Below the pieces are notes generated by a model. It saw only the letters and a program-made list of their open reading frames with translations, ran no database searches and had not been told where the DNA came from. From assembly GCA_016764915.1 (NCBI GenBank), contig JAESQY010000027.1, positions 1 to 41,927 on the forward strand: a DNA stretch of 41,927 nt, written 5' to 3'. This stretch comes from Aliivibrio sp. Its GTDB lineage: Bacteria > Pseudomonadota > Gammaproteobacteria > Enterobacterales > Vibrionaceae. This document shows positions 25,327 to 35,718 of the stretch, piece after piece. How positions within the stretch are numbered: the stretch's first letter is position 1; each line of letters starts with the position of its first letter. A program made the position numbers and the translations under genes.

Positions 25327-25354
25327 GAAAAAGCGGATACAAAAGTGTCCGCTT
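25327..25354. terminator. Bidirectional terminator between amt and holB
   Basis: AAGCGGATAC and GTGTCCGCTT pair around AAAA with one wobble. Read on the minus strand, the stem is followed by TTTCTGC, so it may end the holB operon as well as amt. Confidence 0.7.
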
Positions 25355-25383
25355 CTCAATTCAATACAGGTTATCGCTACTCG

Positions 25384-26346
25384 CTAAAACTCAAACAACC
25401 ACTGACTAATTAACAGTTCACTATTAAGGCCACTATTCGATTTCAGTTGCTCTCGTAAAATATTCAAAGTTTTAAGCTGCTGGTAGGCTTGATTCACCGT
25501 TAACTTCATTGATAATGCTTCTAATACAGCCCTGCAATCATCATGCACGAGATTGCTATTAACCCCCTGCTGCACTTTTTGCACATCGAGCAACAGGTAA
25601 CTTAACCACAACAGAGTACGGTTTGGGTCTTTTGCCATACAGAGCATTAACTCACTAAAACGCGGCTGCTCTGAGTCGATATAATCAACAAACTTGGTAA
25701 TTAACGTTTCATGAGCTGCTTTATGTTTATTCTGATAATAATCAACAACCGTCAGAGGAAAACCACCACAAACGCGTACTGCCTGTTTGCTTGCTGACAA
25801 ATCGTGTTCTTCTTTTAGCCACTGCAGAGCCATTGACTCTTCTACAACGGGTAAACCCCAACTACTGCATCGGCTTACAATAGTTGGCAACAAGGCGTGT
25901 TGACTCGACGAAAGTAGAATAAATTGGCAGCTTTGTGGCGGCTCTTCTAATGTCTTTAAAATGGCATTAGCAGCCGCTTCGTTCATACTATCCGCTGGAT
26001 CAATGATGATCACCCGCTTCCCGTTAAACTGAGATGACTCCCATGCCCAATGGTTACACAGTCGAATCTGATCAACATTGATTCCCTTTCCCTCTTTTTC
26101 AGGTTTTAACCAGTGTAAGTCTGGGTGATTACCCGAGGTTGATAACTCGCAGCTATGACACATACCGCAAGGTTCAATCCCTGGCGTTTGACAAAGCAGA
26201 GTTTTGGCTAATAGGGCCACTATGTTTTCGCGTCCCATACCATCGGGCATTGAACAAAGCAGCGCATGAGGAAGCCTATCTTGTATAATAAGCTGTTGCC
26301 ACTGCTGCCATATCTGTTGCTGCCAAGGAAAAAGTTTACCGTTCAT
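25384..26346 (-). CDS. holB: DNA polymerase III delta prime subunit
   Basis: Part of the clamp loader that places the sliding clamp on DNA. The 320-residue protein has a AAA+ fold with HALLCSMPDGMGREN in place of a working Walker A, the zinc-binding CGMCHSCELSTSGNHPD, and the sensor region LKTLEEPPQSCQFILLSSS followed by LLPTIVSRCSSWGLP (the SRC motif). Like E. coli delta prime it likely does not hydrolyse ATP. It lies 17 bases downstream of tmk and is the last gene of the cluster. In E. coli the next genes are ycfH (tatD-like) and ptsG; here the amt gene intervenes and no tatD-like gene is seen. Confidence 0.94.
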   Translation of the reverse strand: MNGKLFPWQQQIWQQWQQLIIQDRLPHALLCSMPDGMGRENIVALLAKTLLCQTPGIEPCGMCHSCELSTSGNHPDLHWLKPEKEGKGINVDQIRLCNHWAWESSQFNGKRVIIIDPADSMNEAAANAILKTLEEPPQSCQFILLSSSQHALLPTIVSRCSSWGLPVVEESMALQWLKEEHDLSASKQAVRVCGGFPLTVVDYYQNKHKAAHETLITKFVDYIDSEQPRFSELMLCMAKDPNRTLLWLSYLLLDVQKVQQGVNSNLVHDDCRAVLEALSMKLTVNQAYQQLKTLNILREQLKSNSGLNSELLISQWLFEF

Positions 26347-26363
26347 TGTATAACCAATAGTCG

Positions 26364-26996
26364 TTACGCATTATGTGTTAAGAGCCACTGAGAAAGTGCC
26401 TGTTTAATATCTTTACTCACTTGCTCTATGCTTTGGCTTGCGTCAATCGTAATAATTGAATCATCTTGTTCTGCAAATTCAAGATAGCGTTCGCGAGTAC
26501 GATCAAAGAAGTCGACCTCCATCTGCTCAATACGGTCTAGCGCTCCACGTAATCTGGCTCTTTCAAGACCGATTCTAGGGTCTAAATCCATATAGATGGT
26601 TAAATCTGGTTTAAAGTCACCTAACACCGTATCACGCAAGTTAAGCATCACCGTTTTATCGAAACCGCGACCACCACCTTGGTAGGCTTGAGATGAGAGG
26701 TCATGGCGATCACCCACTACCCAGCTGCCACTGGCTAATGCGGGTTTAATGACGTTATCAACCAATTGAATACGAGCCGCATAAAGAAGCAGTAACTCAG
26801 CCATGTCTGTTAACGGTTCGTCTGGGTGACCCTCTTTAACCAGTGTTCTCATCTGTTCAGCAAGTGGCGTTCCGCCCGGCTCACGAGTGGTGATTGAATC
26901 AGTAATACCTTGTTCTTGTAACGTAGCAAGAACTAAATTAATTGCCGTGCTTTTACCTGCCCCTTCGAGGCCTTCGATTACTATAAATTTTGCCAT
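26364..26996 (-). CDS. tmk: Thymidylate kinase
   Basis: Phosphorylates dTMP to dTDP for DNA synthesis. The 210-residue protein carries the P-loop [10 protein letters not shown] at residues 8-17, the TREPGG segment, the [17 protein letters not shown] region that binds dTMP, and the LID arginines [12 protein letters not shown], as in the E. coli-type enzyme. The ATG overlaps the mltG stop in TAATG, so translation is coupled. Confidence 0.97.
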   Translation of the reverse strand: MAKFIVIEGLEGAGKSTAINLVLATLQEQGITDSITTREPGGTPLAEQMRTLVKEGHPDEPLTDMAELLLLYAARIQLVDNVIKPALASGSWVVGDRHDLSSQAYQGGGRGFDKTVMLNLRDTVLGDFKPDLTIYMDLDPRIGLERARLRGALDRIEQMEVDFFDRTRERYLEFAEQDDSIITIDASQSIEQVSKDIKQALSQWLLTHNA

Positions 26997-28009
26997 TATT
27001 TGTTTCTCAATTTCCTTAAATAAGCTCTCACTGCTCTATTATGTTCTACAAGTGACTTACTGAACGTATGCCCCCCGTCACCACTCGCAACAAAGTAGAG
27101 GTATTTGCTGGTTTCTGGATTTACCGCTGCACGGATCGACGCCTCTCCAGCCATCGCAATCGGTGTTGGAGGAAGACCGTAAATGGTATAGGTATTATAT
27201 GCGGTTGGTCTGCGCAGATCGCTCTTACGGATATTACCTTTGTAGGTTTCACCCATACCATAAATCACCGTTGGATCAGTTTGCAATCGCATTCTTCTAT
27301 TTAGACGATTCACAAATACTGACGAAATGCGACGTCGTTCTCCATGGACTGCTGTCTCCTTTTCTATAATAGATGCCAACGTTAATGCTTCATATTGGTT
27401 CTTTATAGGCAGAGAATCCGACTTTTCTAACCAAGCACTCTCGATCACTTTGTTGAGCGCTTTGTGTGCTCGCCCTAATATCGCTAAATCTGTCGTACCC
27501 GCTGTATACGCATAGGTCTCAGGTAAAAAAAGTCCTTCCAATTTCTCTTTATCAATACCAAGCTCTGCCGCTATCTCAGATTCGGACAGCTCATGCATCG
27601 TATGCTTTAACCCCTCTTTGGTTTTTAACAGTGTCAACCACTCAGAAAAGCGACTGCCTTCAACAAAGGTAATTGAAAATTGATGTTCTTGACCTGCACC
27701 AACTAGAGTGAGTAGTTCTCTCACGCTAAGATCTTTTTCAACCCAGTATGTTCCTTTCTTTATGCCCATCAACTCTGGCGTAACTCGGTTAACAAAACGC
27801 GCCCACTTTATATCAGAGATTGCATCCTGCTCATAAAGTCCATTTAAGAGACGGCGAACATTGGTTCCTGATTCTATTTCCAAGAGTTGCGACTGTTCTA
27901 AACGTACAGGTTGGTCAATAAAGGTGAGTACTTGCTGATAACCCCAAAAAACACTACTACTAAGAATGGTTAACAGAACAACAAGTAAAATGATTACTTT
28001 CTTTAACAC
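26996..28009 (-). CDS. mltG: Endolytic murein transglycosylase MltG
   Basis: An inner-membrane enzyme that cuts new peptidoglycan strands and so sets their length. The 337-residue protein has one N-terminal helix (about residues 5-25), a LysM-like domain, and the YceG catalytic domain with the active glutamate in [10 protein letters not shown], plus [12 protein letters not shown] and the end [21 protein letters not shown]. The start overlaps the end of pabC by 7 bases and the stop overlaps tmk by one. Formerly named yceG. Confidence 0.96.
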   Translation of the reverse strand: MLKKVIILLVVLLTILSSSVFWGYQQVLTFIDQPVRLEQSQLLEIESGTNVRRLLNGLYEQDAISDIKWARFVNRVTPELMGIKKGTYWVEKDLSVRELLTLVGAGQEHQFSITFVEGSRFSEWLTLLKTKEGLKHTMHELSESEIAAELGIDKEKLEGLFLPETYAYTAGTTDLAILGRAHKALNKVIESAWLEKSDSLPIKNQYEALTLASIIEKETAVHGERRRISSVFVNRLNRRMRLQTDPTVIYGMGETYKGNIRKSDLRRPTAYNTYTIYGLPPTPIAMAGEASIRAAVNPETSKYLYFVASGDGGHTFSKSLVEHNRAVRAYLRKLRNK

Positions 28010-28812
28010 TGAGATAATTTCTCCTGAAATTGTGCGGTGACGTCAGATGATTGATAACAACGATTCGAAATTTTCAACACTGGGACAATACCCATTAACG
28101 CATTAGTCATAAATACTTCATCAGCTCGATAAAGATCATCAAGCACTGCTTCTACTATCTTAACTTCAATATTGAGTTGCGAAGCAAAGCAAATAATTTG
28201 GGCTCGTAGTATACCTGCTACTCCCGCTTGATTTAACATAGAGGTGTAAAGAATTCGATTTTTCACCCAGAATAAATTGGAAGCAGATGTTTCTATCACG
28301 TTGTTGGCAATATCTAATACAACACAGTCATCAAAACCTAATGATGAGATCTCCTGTTTAATCAACACTTGTTCCAAGCGATTATTGTGCTTTAATCCAG
28401 CCAATAGTGGATTAATTCCAATTTGAGTTTTGCAAACACCGAGCTCAACGCCCACTCTTTGCCATTGCAGGTAGTGCTCTGGATAATCAAATGCCGATAT
28501 AACGACTTGAGTATCGCAACAACCTTCACTCGCATAACCTCTACCACCAGAGCCTCGGCTTAAGAGGATCTTAAGCCCCATTAATGGTTTATTCTTTTCA
28601 ATCAGTTGATTGGCCCATTGTTCAACCTTATCCCAATCGGGGGGGGCAATCGCAAGCTTAGATGTTGTATGCTGCAATCTTTCAAGATGTTGCTGCCAGA
28701 ATTGAATCTTACCGCTTTTAACTAACATGGTGGTAAAACAGCCATCGCCATACTGAAAGGAGCGATCAGATACGTTAGTCGTCTGCTGTTTACAACCATT
28801 AATGAGATACAT
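28003..28812 (-). CDS. pabC: Aminodeoxychorismate lyase
   Basis: A PLP enzyme of the branched-chain aminotransferase fold (IV) that turns aminodeoxychorismate into 4-aminobenzoate and pyruvate for folate synthesis. The 269-residue protein has the RSFQYGDGCFTTMLV start, the MGLKILLSRGSGGRGY region, the lysine that should hold PLP in LAGLKHNNRLEQVL, and IETSASNLFWVK. A terminator-like hairpin separates it from fabF upstream, so transcription into it is probably partial. Confidence 0.93.
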   Translation of the reverse strand: MYLINGCKQQTTNVSDRSFQYGDGCFTTMLVKSGKIQFWQQHLERLQHTTSKLAIAPPDWDKVEQWANQLIEKNKPLMGLKILLSRGSGGRGYASEGCCDTQVVISAFDYPEHYLQWQRVGVELGVCKTQIGINPLLAGLKHNNRLEQVLIKQEISSLGFDDCVVLDIANNVIETSASNLFWVKNRILYTSMLNQAGVAGILRAQIICFASQLNIEVKIVEAVLDDLYRADEVFMTNALMGIVPVLKISNRCYQSSDVTAQFQEKLSQC

Positions 28813-28826
28813 CCCTCTCTCCTTCC

Positions 28827-28862
28827 ATAAAAAAGCGGCTTGATGTAATACACCAAACCGCT
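28827..28862 (-). terminator. Hairpin terminator after fabF
   Basis: On the minus strand AGCGGTTTGGTG and CATCAAGCCGCT pair (two wobbles) and six Ts follow. It lies between fabF and pabC and could reduce read-through into the pabC-holB part. Confidence 0.8.
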
Positions 28863-28890
28863 GATTATAATTTATTTTGCTGTTATTTGA

Positions 28891-30129
28891 TTATATCTTT
28901 TTAAAGATAAGTGCACCGTTAGTGCCACCAAAACCAAATGAGTTACATACTGCGTATTCTAGACTAGCTTGACGAGCCTCACCAGGAACATAATCTAAAT
29001 CACAACCTTCATCTGGGTTATCTAGATTGATGGTTGGTGGAACCGCCTGGTCAACCAAACTCATCGCAGTAATAATCGCTTCCACCGAGCCGGCTGCACC
29101 CAAAAGGTGTCCAGTCATTGATTTTGTCGAAGAGATCATTACGCTATTTGCGGCGTCACCTAAAGCGCGTTTGATACCTAGGGTTTCTGCAATATCACCA
29201 GTAGGTGTCGAAGTACCATGTGCATTAATATAGCCAATTTTATCAGTGCTTATACCCGCGTCACGAATCGCCGCTTCCATTGCTAATGCGCCACCTGAAC
29301 CATCAGCACTTGGCGAAGTCATGTGATACGCATCGCCGCTCATACCAAAGCCAACTAATTCACAATAGATTTTAGCGCCACGAGCTTTAGCATGTTCATA
29401 CTCTTCAACTACCATCATGCCAGCACCATCACCCAGCACAAAACCATCACGGTCTTTATCCCATGGACGAGAAGCGGCTTGTGGATCATCATTTCGTGAT
29501 GAGAGTGCTTTAGCAGCAGCAAACCCCCCCATACCTAATGGTGTTGAAGCTTTCTCTGCACCACCAGCCAGCATTGCATCAGCGTCACCATAAGCGATCA
29601 TACGCGCAGCATGACCAATATTATGAAGACCTGTTGTGCACGCTGTTGAAATTGCAATGTTTGGACCACGCAAACCATGCATGATAGACATGTGACCTGC
29701 AATCATATTAACAATAGTCGAAGGGACAAAAAATGGGCTGATCTTACGAGGACCTCTGTCTATCAGCGCTTGGTGAGCAGTTTCAATTAAACCAAGACCA
29801 CCAATACCAGAACCGATGGCAACACCAACACGATGGGCATTTTCTTCGTTAATTTCGATACCAGAATCTTTAAATGCCTGCGTTCCTGCCGCTACACCAT
29901 ACTGGATGAACAGATCCATTTTTCGAGCATCTTTCTTAGTCATATACTCTTCGCAGTTAAAGTCTTTGACCAAACCTGCAAACTTAGTACTAAAATGGGT
30001 GGTATCAAAATGTTCGATGTTGCTGATACCGCTTTGGCCGGCTAGGAGTGCTTTCCACGATGCTTCAACGGTATTGCCCACCGGTGAGAGCATACCCATG
30101 CCTGTGATTACTACACGACGCTTGGACAA
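28891..30129 (-). CDS. fabF: 3-oxoacyl-ACP synthase II
   Basis: Condensing enzyme that elongates fatty acids, with a special role in making cis-vaccenate at low temperature. The 412-residue protein carries the catalytic Cys in [11 protein letters not shown], and the two histidines in [11 protein letters not shown] and [11 protein letters not shown]. The C-terminus [17 protein letters not shown] is standard. It follows acpP in the cluster after a terminator hairpin. Confidence 0.97.
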   Translation of the reverse strand: MSKRRVVITGMGMLSPVGNTVEASWKALLAGQSGISNIEHFDTTHFSTKFAGLVKDFNCEEYMTKKDARKMDLFIQYGVAAGTQAFKDSGIEINEENAHRVGVAIGSGIGGLGLIETAHQALIDRGPRKISPFFVPSTIVNMIAGHMSIMHGLRGPNIAISTACTTGLHNIGHAARMIAYGDADAMLAGGAEKASTPLGMGGFAAAKALSSRNDDPQAASRPWDKDRDGFVLGDGAGMMVVEEYEHAKARGAKIYCELVGFGMSGDAYHMTSPSADGSGGALAMEAAIRDAGISTDKIGYINAHGTSTPTGDIAETLGIKRALGDAANSVMISSTKSMTGHLLGAAGSVEAIITAMSLVDQAVPPTINLDNPDEGCDLDYVPGEARQASLEYAVCNSFGFGGTNGALIFKKI

Positions 30130-30180
30130 GATTAAATTCTCCGGAAATTGTTTTAATAGATAGGGGATGTAACGATATAA

Positions 30181-30208
30181 AAACTCAGGCGGTCAAGGAG
30201 ACCGCCTG
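30181..30208 (-). terminator. Terminator after acpP
   Basis: CAGGCGGTC and GACCGCCTG form a perfect 9-bp stem around a 5-base loop. On the minus strand AGTTTTTAT follows. Such a hairpin fits the known need for far more acpP mRNA than fabF mRNA. Confidence 0.88.
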
Positions 30209-30218
30209 GGATTGTGTC

Positions 30219-30452
30219 TTACTGTGCGCTAGTAACGTAGTCAATAGCAGCTTGAACAGTTGTGATTTTCTCAGCTTCTTCGTCTGGAATTTCAGTGTCA
30301 AACTCTTCTTCAAGAGCCATAACTAGCTCAACTGTGTCAAGAGAATCAGCACCTAGGTCGTCAACAAATGAAGCTTCGTTTTTAACTTCTGCTTCGTCTA
30401 CACCAAGTTGCTCAACAATGATTTTTTTTACGCGTTCGATGATGTCGCTCAT
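30219..30452 (-). CDS. acpP: Acyl carrier protein
   Basis: Carries growing acyl chains on a phosphopantetheine arm. The 77-residue acidic protein has the attachment serine in [10 protein letters not shown] at residue 37 and matches the standard ACP over its whole length. An AAGGAA ribosome site and its own promoter precede it. Confidence 0.98.
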   Translation of the reverse strand: MSDIIERVKKIIVEQLGVDEAEVKNEASFVDDLGADSLDTVELVMALEEEFDTEIPDEEAEKITTVQAAIDYVTSAQ

Positions 30453-30497
30453 TTTTCTTTTCCTTCACAGAGTCGCTGAATATGCGATATTTGCTGT

Positions 30498-30525
30498 ATT
30501 TTATTCAAAAATTAGAAAGTTGCAA
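30498..30525 (-). promoter_or_regulatory. Candidate acpP promoter
   Basis: On the minus strand TTGCAA (30525-30520) and TAAAAT (30503-30498) are separated by 16 bases, giving a plausible sigma-70 promoter 46 bases before the acpP start. It would let acpP be expressed apart from the upstream fab genes. Confidence 0.5.
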
Positions 30526-30619
30526 GTGCCTGTGCGCTGGTCGAACCACGAAATGGAATGTAACCCGCCAACAAATAGCTCTAATTTGACCTAAATCACA
30601 GGTCAATCAACCTTCCAGC

Positions 30620-31354
30620 TTAAACCATGTACATTCCACCATTTACATGCAGGGTTTCACCTGTAATGTAAGCGGCTTCTGGTGACGCTAAAAATGCAAC
30701 TGCTGCTGCAATTTCTTTTGGATCGCCTAGACGACCAGCTGGTACTGCTGATAGTGTCGCAGCTCGTTGCTCATCATTCAAGGCTTTCGTCATATCAGTT
30801 TCAATAAATCCAGGTGATACAGTATTGACTGTAATACCACGAGATGCAACTTCTCGGGCTAAAGACTTAGTAAAACCGATAACTCCAGCTTTCGCTGCAG
30901 CATAATTGGTTTGTCCCGCATTACCCATAGTACCTACAACTGAACCAACATTAACAATGCGTCCACAACGCTTTTTCATCATGCCTCGCATCACCGCTTT
31001 TGAAAGGCGAAAAATAGAGGTTAGATTGGTATCCATGATATCTTGCCATTCATCATCTTTCATACGCATCAGCAAATTATCACGAGTAATACCCGCATTA
31101 TTAATTAAGATGTCTAACTCACCAAATTCGGCTTTTATGCTTTTAAGCACGTCGTTAACAGAGTCTGCTGATGTGACATTTAGCGTCATACCTTTACCAT
31201 TCTCACCAAGGTAACTACTGATAGCTTCAGCGCCACTCTCAGAAGTTGCGGTACCGATAACGGTTGCACCGCGTTCGACAAGCAGTTCAGCAATAGCACG
31301 ACCTATGCCACGGCTAGCGCCTGTTACTAGTGCAATCTGACCATTTAGGCTCAT
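30620..31354 (-). CDS. fabG: 3-oxoacyl-ACP reductase
   Basis: NADPH-dependent reductase of fatty-acid elongation. The 244-residue short-chain dehydrogenase has the cofactor loop GASRGIG, NNAGITRDNLLMRM, and the catalytic Ser-Tyr-Lys set with NYAAAKAG. The C-terminus ITGETLHVNGGMYMV is typical of FabG. It follows fabD by 20 bases. Confidence 0.97.
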   Translation of the reverse strand: MSLNGQIALVTGASRGIGRAIAELLVERGATVIGTATSESGAEAISSYLGENGKGMTLNVTSADSVNDVLKSIKAEFGELDILINNAGITRDNLLMRMKDDEWQDIMDTNLTSIFRLSKAVMRGMMKKRCGRIVNVGSVVGTMGNAGQTNYAAAKAGVIGFTKSLAREVASRGITVNTVSPGFIETDMTKALNDEQRAATLSAVPAGRLGDPKEIAAAVAFLASPEAAYITGETLHVNGGMYMV

Positions 31355-31374
31355 TACATTTCCCCTTTTAAAAA

Positions 31375-32297
31375 TTACTTAGCCGCTTCTAAACCAGCAG
31401 GGGTATTAACCGCGGCTGCACTTAATGAGCGCTCGATACGTTTAGTAAGACCCGTTAACACTTTACCTGGCCCCATTTCAAATAGTTGCTCAACCCCTTC
31501 AGCTGCCATTTTTTCCACCGTTTCAGTCCAACGAACGGGGCTATGAAGTTGGCGAACCAACGCTTGTTTAATCAATTCAGGATCCGTTTGTGCAATCACA
31601 TCTACATTATTGATTACTGCAATTTGAGGTGTATTAAATGTTATCTCTGTCAGTTTTTCTGCCAATTTATCAGCAGCAGGTTTCATTAATGCACAATGGG
31701 ATGGCACCGATACAGGTAAAGGAAGTGCACGTTTTGCACCCGCTTCTTTACATAGAAATCCAGCACGCTCAACTGCGTCTTTATTACCAGCAATAACAAC
31801 TTGACCCGGTGAGTTAAAATTCACAGGTGAAACGACCTCACCTTGAGCAGCTTGCTCACACGCTTTGGCTATCGAGTCATTATCAAGCCCGATAATCGCA
31901 TACATAGCACCAATACCCGCAGGCACAGCTTGTTGCATTAATTGCCACGCAATTCGACCAGTTTTAATGCTTCTTTAAAATCGATAACTCCAGCACAAAC
32001 CAGTGCGGAATATTCACCTAAACTGTGTCCAGCGATAACGGTTGGTTGTGCTAGACCTTGCTCTTTCCAAACACGCCAGATAGCGACAGAAGCCGCTAGC
32101 AAAGCAGGTTGAGTGCGAAAGGTTTCATTTAAATCTTCTACTGGACCATTTTGGATTAACGACCATAAGTCATAACCAAGGGCATCTGATGCCTCTGCAA
32201 ATGTGTTATTCACACTCTCGAATTGTTGCGCTAACTCTGCAAGCATACCAATAGCTTGAGAGCCTTGGCCTGGAAATACAATTGCAAACTTACTCAT
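31375..32297 (-). pseudogene. fabD: Malonyl-CoA:ACP transacylase, split by a frameshift
   Basis: FabD loads malonate onto ACP and is normally essential. The sequence holds the whole gene, but in two frames. The first (32297 to 31938, 119 residues) has FPGQGSQ and the nucleophile Ser92 in GHSLGEYSA, and ends in KLVELRGN followed by TAA. The second (31938 to 31375) continues the family sequence with MQQAVPAGIGAMYAIIG, and has the catalytic His in VSVPSHCALMKP and GPGKVLTGL. The stop and the new ATG overlap as TAATG. Adding one base near 31941-31946 would restore a single protein of about 307 residues with RGQLMQQ or RGKLMQQ at the joint. A sequencing or assembly error is the simplest explanation; a real split kept alive by re-initiation is also possible. 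Confidence 0.85.
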
Positions 32298-32310
32298 GAT
32301 TTATTCCTAT

Positions 32311-33261
32311 TTAAAACTTCACTAAGGCTGAGCCCCAAGTAAACCCGCCACCAAAAGCTTCAAGCAGAAGCATCTGGCCACGTTGAATTCTGCCATCACG
32401 TACCGCTTCATCTAAAGCTGTTGGCACAGTTGCTGCTGAGGTATTCCCGTGACGATCTAAAGTCACGACAACTTGTTCCATTGGCATTGATAATTTTTTT
32501 GCCGTTGCGGTGATAATTCTTAAATTAGCTTGATGTGGTATTAACCAGTCTAGCTCAGATTTATCCATATTATTTTTCGCTAACGTCTCTTTTACTACGT
32601 TAGACAGTTGAGTCACTGCTACTTTAAACACTTCATTACCCGCCATTGCCAACCAAGCATCATCTTCATGATCTCTGGTCGGTACTGGAAGTGCTAACAA
32701 TTTACCAAAACGGCCATCAGCATGAAGATGGGTAGAGATAATACCCTGCTCTTCTGTTGCACCTAACACGACAGCACCAGCCCCATCACCAAACAAAATA
32801 TAGGTGGCACGGTCTGTCGGATCGCATGTATGTGATAGCGTATCAGAACCGATAACTAAAACATGTTTAGCCATTCCTGTTTTTACGTTCTGATCAGCAA
32901 TACTCAGCGCATACACAAATCCAGAACAAGCGGCGGAAATATCAAATGCAGGGCAACTTCTAATGCCTAACATTCCTTGAACCTCACACGCTGATGATGG
33001 AAAAGTATGCGTCGCGGTACTCGTTGCGACGATGATCAAATCAATATCATGTTTGTCGATACCCGACATCTCAATAGCATTAATCGATGCTTGATATGCC
33101 ATCATTGAGACTGTTTCTGTATCGTCAGCGATACGGCGCTCACGAATACCAGTGCGAGTGACTATCCACTCATCACTTGTTTCTACCATTTTTTCCAGAT
33201 CTGCGTTGGTTCGCACCTGGGTTGGCAAATAGCTGCCTGTTCCAAGAATCTTGCTATTCAT
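32311..33261 (-). CDS. fabH: 3-oxoacyl-ACP synthase III
   Basis: Starts fatty-acid synthesis by condensing acetyl-CoA with malonyl-ACP. The 316-residue protein has the catalytic Cys in [12 protein letters not shown], the His in [11 protein letters not shown] and the Asn in [11 protein letters not shown]. The layout [16 protein letters not shown] near the start is typical. It lies 5 bases after plsX and 13 before fabD. Confidence 0.97.
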   Translation of the reverse strand: MNSKILGTGSYLPTQVRTNADLEKMVETSDEWIVTRTGIRERRIADDTETVSMMAYQASINAIEMSGIDKHDIDLIIVATSTATHTFPSSACEVQGMLGIRSCPAFDISAACSGFVYALSIADQNVKTGMAKHVLVIGSDTLSHTCDPTDRATYILFGDGAGAVVLGATEEQGIISTHLHADGRFGKLLALPVPTRDHEDDAWLAMAGNEVFKVAVTQLSNVVKETLAKNNMDKSELDWLIPHQANLRIITATAKKLSMPMEQVVVTLDRHGNTSAATVPTALDEAVRDGRIQRGQMLLLEAFGGGFTWGSALVKF

Positions 33262-33266
33262 GAAGA

Positions 33267-34292
33267 CTAATAATGCCTCTCAAGTAAAACGGTTTCCAAA
33301 CGGTCACTGATTCGACTGGGAATCTGTCGTTTAACCTCGTGAACCGCCTCTCCAATTGCATTAATAAATGCAGCTACATCAGCACTGCCGTGACTCTTTA
33401 TTACAATGCCACGCAATCCTATCAGACTTGCACCATTGTACTGGTCGGGGTTCAGCTTTTTGAAATTACTCATTAAATCTTTAAACAACCATTTTGCAAT
33501 AAGTTGCTTAAATGGGGAGTTCGAAAGTTGAGATTTTAATTGCTCAAGAAAAAGATGAGCAACCCCTTCACTGCTTTTTAAACAAACATTACCGACAAAG
33601 CCTTCACAGACAATCACATCAGCACGGTCATTATAGAGTTGGTCACCTTCTACATAGCCAATATAATTAATTTCTGAACAGTTAGATAACATCTCAGAGC
33701 ACCGTTTGACGAGATCGTTACCTTTGATCTCCTCTTCACCAATATTCAAAAGAGCCACTTTAGCTTTACGCCCTAACTCTTGCTCTGCCAGCTCAGCGCC
33801 CATCACTGCAAATTGAAACAGTGAGTTGGCATCACACGATGCATTCGCACCTAGATCTAATAACCACGTTTTCTTCCCTGACTTAGTTGGCAGTGCAGAG
33901 ATCAACGCTGGTCTTTCTACGCCAGGAAGTTGTTTTAGAGTAAAACGTGAGAGTGCCATTAGTGCACCCGTGTTACCACCACTTACACAAGCATCAGCAG
34001 CCCCTTCGGCGACGAGATCTAAAGCTAACCTCATTGAGGTACCTTTACTATGCCTTAATGCTTGAGACGGACGTGTAGAGTTATCAATAACACTGTCACT
34101 GTGTACTATGGTAAGTCGAGAGGTGTCGAGATGATTTAAACGTGTCAGATGCTCAGTAATCTCAGAATGATTACCGATAACGGATATTTTTAGCTCAGGG
34201 AATAGTGACAATGCCTGCACGATGGCAGGCACTGTAACGCAAGGACCGAAGTCCCCGCCCATCGCATCAACTGCAATGGAAGGATTCAACAA
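33267..34292 (-). CDS. plsX: Phosphate acyltransferase PlsX
   Basis: Makes acyl phosphate from acyl-ACP for phospholipid synthesis. The 341-residue protein begins [12 protein letters not shown], and has [26 protein letters not shown] and the [14 protein letters not shown] segment of the family. It lies 9 bases after rpmF and just before fabH. Confidence 0.96.
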   Translation of the reverse strand: MLNPSIAVDAMGGDFGPCVTVPAIVQALSLFPELKISVIGNHSEITEHLTRLNHLDTSRLTIVHSDSVIDNSTRPSQALRHSKGTSMRLALDLVAEGAADACVSGGNTGALMALSRFTLKQLPGVERPALISALPTKSGKKTWLLDLGANASCDANSLFQFAVMGAELAEQELGRKAKVALLNIGEEEIKGNDLVKRCSEMLSNCSEINYIGYVEGDQLYNDRADVIVCEGFVGNVCLKSSEGVAHLFLEQLKSQLSNSPFKQLIAKWLFKDLMSNFKKLNPDQYNGASLIGLRGIVIKSHGSADVAAFINAIGEAVHEVKRQIPSRISDRLETVLLERHY

Positions 34293-34301
34293 GGATAAAC
34301 C

Positions 34302-34472
34302 TTACTTGTTGATAACCTTGCGGCCACGGTAGAAACCGTCAGCTGTGATATTGTGACGAAGGTGAGTTTCGCCACTTGTTGAATCTACAGAAAGTGCTTC
34401 AGTAGTCAACGCATCGTGTGAACGACGCATACCACGGTGTGAGCGTGATTTTTTGCTTTTTTGTACAGCCAT
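34302..34472 (-). CDS. rpmF: Ribosomal protein bL32
   Basis: A basic 56-residue protein of the large ribosomal subunit. It starts [20 protein letters not shown] and ends [11 protein letters not shown]. The family often has a four-cysteine zinc site; this one has none, as in E. coli. It lies between yceD and plsX, 11 bases after yceD, in the usual order. Confidence 0.96.
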   Translation of the reverse strand: MAVQKSKKSRSHRGMRRSHDALTTEALSVDSTSGETHLRHNITADGFYRGRKVINK

Positions 34473-34483
34473 GGATTTTACTC

Positions 34484-35008
34484 CTAATTATCTTGCTTTA
34501 AATTTTTTAAAACATCAAAGGGATTCGGTTTCTCTTCCTCTTCAGGAATTTCACCAAATACCAGATTGTTCGATTTAATCTGACAGTCTTCAACATCGTG
34601 CATCGGTATTTGAGGCAACGCTAATAAGAATTCATCTTCGATAAGATTTATAACATCTAATTCACCGAATTCATTTAAATCTACTAACTCATACTCTTCA
34701 GGTACAAGCTCTGCCTTTTCATCGCTATAGAAAGGCGTGCAGACAAACGATACATCACAGTGATGTACGAAGTTTTCATTACAGCGTTGACATTCCAACG
34801 ATACCTGTACGTTAGCTTTACCAGAGATAACGTTAAGTCGTTGTTCATCAACCTTGAACGACAGTGTGACATCAGAGTCACTTTTTACACCTTCGGTCGC
34901 ATCGGCTAAACGCTTGAAAAGACTGGCTTGGATGTAACCATCTAAATCATGTCTTTTTTGAGCAGTATGAGCAGGATCAACCGTTCGTGGTAATTTTACC
35001 TTTTGCAT
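34484..35008 (-). CDS. yceD: DUF177 family protein, YceD
   Basis: A 174-residue acidic protein linked to the 23S rRNA in other species, of unknown exact role. It has the family motif [10 protein letters not shown] followed by a second half with [31 protein letters not shown] and ends with the linker FDVLKNLK. It heads the yceD-rpmF-plsX-fab cluster. The start is the ATG at 35008. Confidence 0.92.
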   Translation of the reverse strand: MQKVKLPRTVDPAHTAQKRHDLDGYIQASLFKRLADATEGVKSDSDVTLSFKVDEQRLNVISGKANVQVSLECQRCNENFVHHCDVSFVCTPFYSDEKAELVPEEYELVDLNEFGELDVINLIEDEFLLALPQIPMHDVEDCQIKSNNLVFGEIPEEEEKPNPFDVLKNLKQDN

Positions 35009-35132
35009 AGGGCGCGCATATTATCTTTGTATAGAGTTTTAGTCAAAGAAAAAGGAACAAAATCTTGTGCTTTTTCATCTTATTTTCATGTTATAAATAA
35101 TATATTGTAATTAATCTATTTCTGGACCCCTT

Positions 35133-35717
35133 ATGAAACCTAGGATTATTCTAGCTTCAACCTCTACATTTAGACAATCTATTTTAAAGAAGCTGCAACT
35201 GCCTTTTGAGTCCATTGCGCCAGAATGCAATGAAACACCTTATCTGGATGAATCGGCTACTGACCTAGTCAAACGACTTTCTGAAACCAAGGCACGCTCT
35301 TGTCAACAAAACAGTGAACACGCTCTTATCATCGGTTCCGATCAAGTTTGCGTTATACACAAAAACATTGTTGGAAAGCCGCATACTCAAGCTAACGCGA
35401 TCAAACAACTGATGTCAGCCAGCGGGCAAGCAGTAACCTTTTATACCGGTCTTTCTCTATACAATACTCAAACGGAACATTGTCAAACCATTTGCGAAAC
35501 ATTCACTGTTCATTTTAGAACATTAACGGTAGAGCAAATTCGCTATTACATTGATAAAGAACAGCCCTTAAATTGCGCAGGCAGCTTTATGTGTGAAGGC
35601 CTAGGCATTGCACTGTTTGAACGTTTAGAAGGTAAGGACCCTAACTGCTTAATCGGTCTACCGCTTATTTCACTCATTGACCTTCTTGATAATGAAGGAG
35701 TAAAGACACTCAGTTAG
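35133..35717 (+). CDS. yceF: Maf/YceF nucleotide pyrophosphatase
   Basis: A 194-residue Maf-family hydrolase that removes modified nucleotides; E. coli YceF prefers 7-methyl-GTP. Family parts are ILASTSTFRQSILKKL, the catalytic acidic segment ALIIGSDQVC, TFYTGLSLYN, and the closing LFERLEGKDPNCLIGLPL. The closeness to E. coli YceF in the SDQVC and EGLGIALFERLEG segments favours the YceF branch over Maf itself. It is divergent from yceD, starting 125 bases away, and ends one base before the convergent HAD gene. Confidence 0.93.
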   Translation: MKPRIILASTSTFRQSILKKLQLPFESIAPECNETPYLDESATDLVKRLSETKARSCQQNSEHALIIGSDQVCVIHKNIVGKPHTQANAIKQLMSASGQAVTFYTGLSLYNTQTEHCQTICETFTVHFRTLTVEQIRYYIDKEQPLNCAGSFMCEGLGIALFERLEGKDPNCLIGLPLISLIDLLDNEGVKTLS

Positions 35718-35718
35718 T

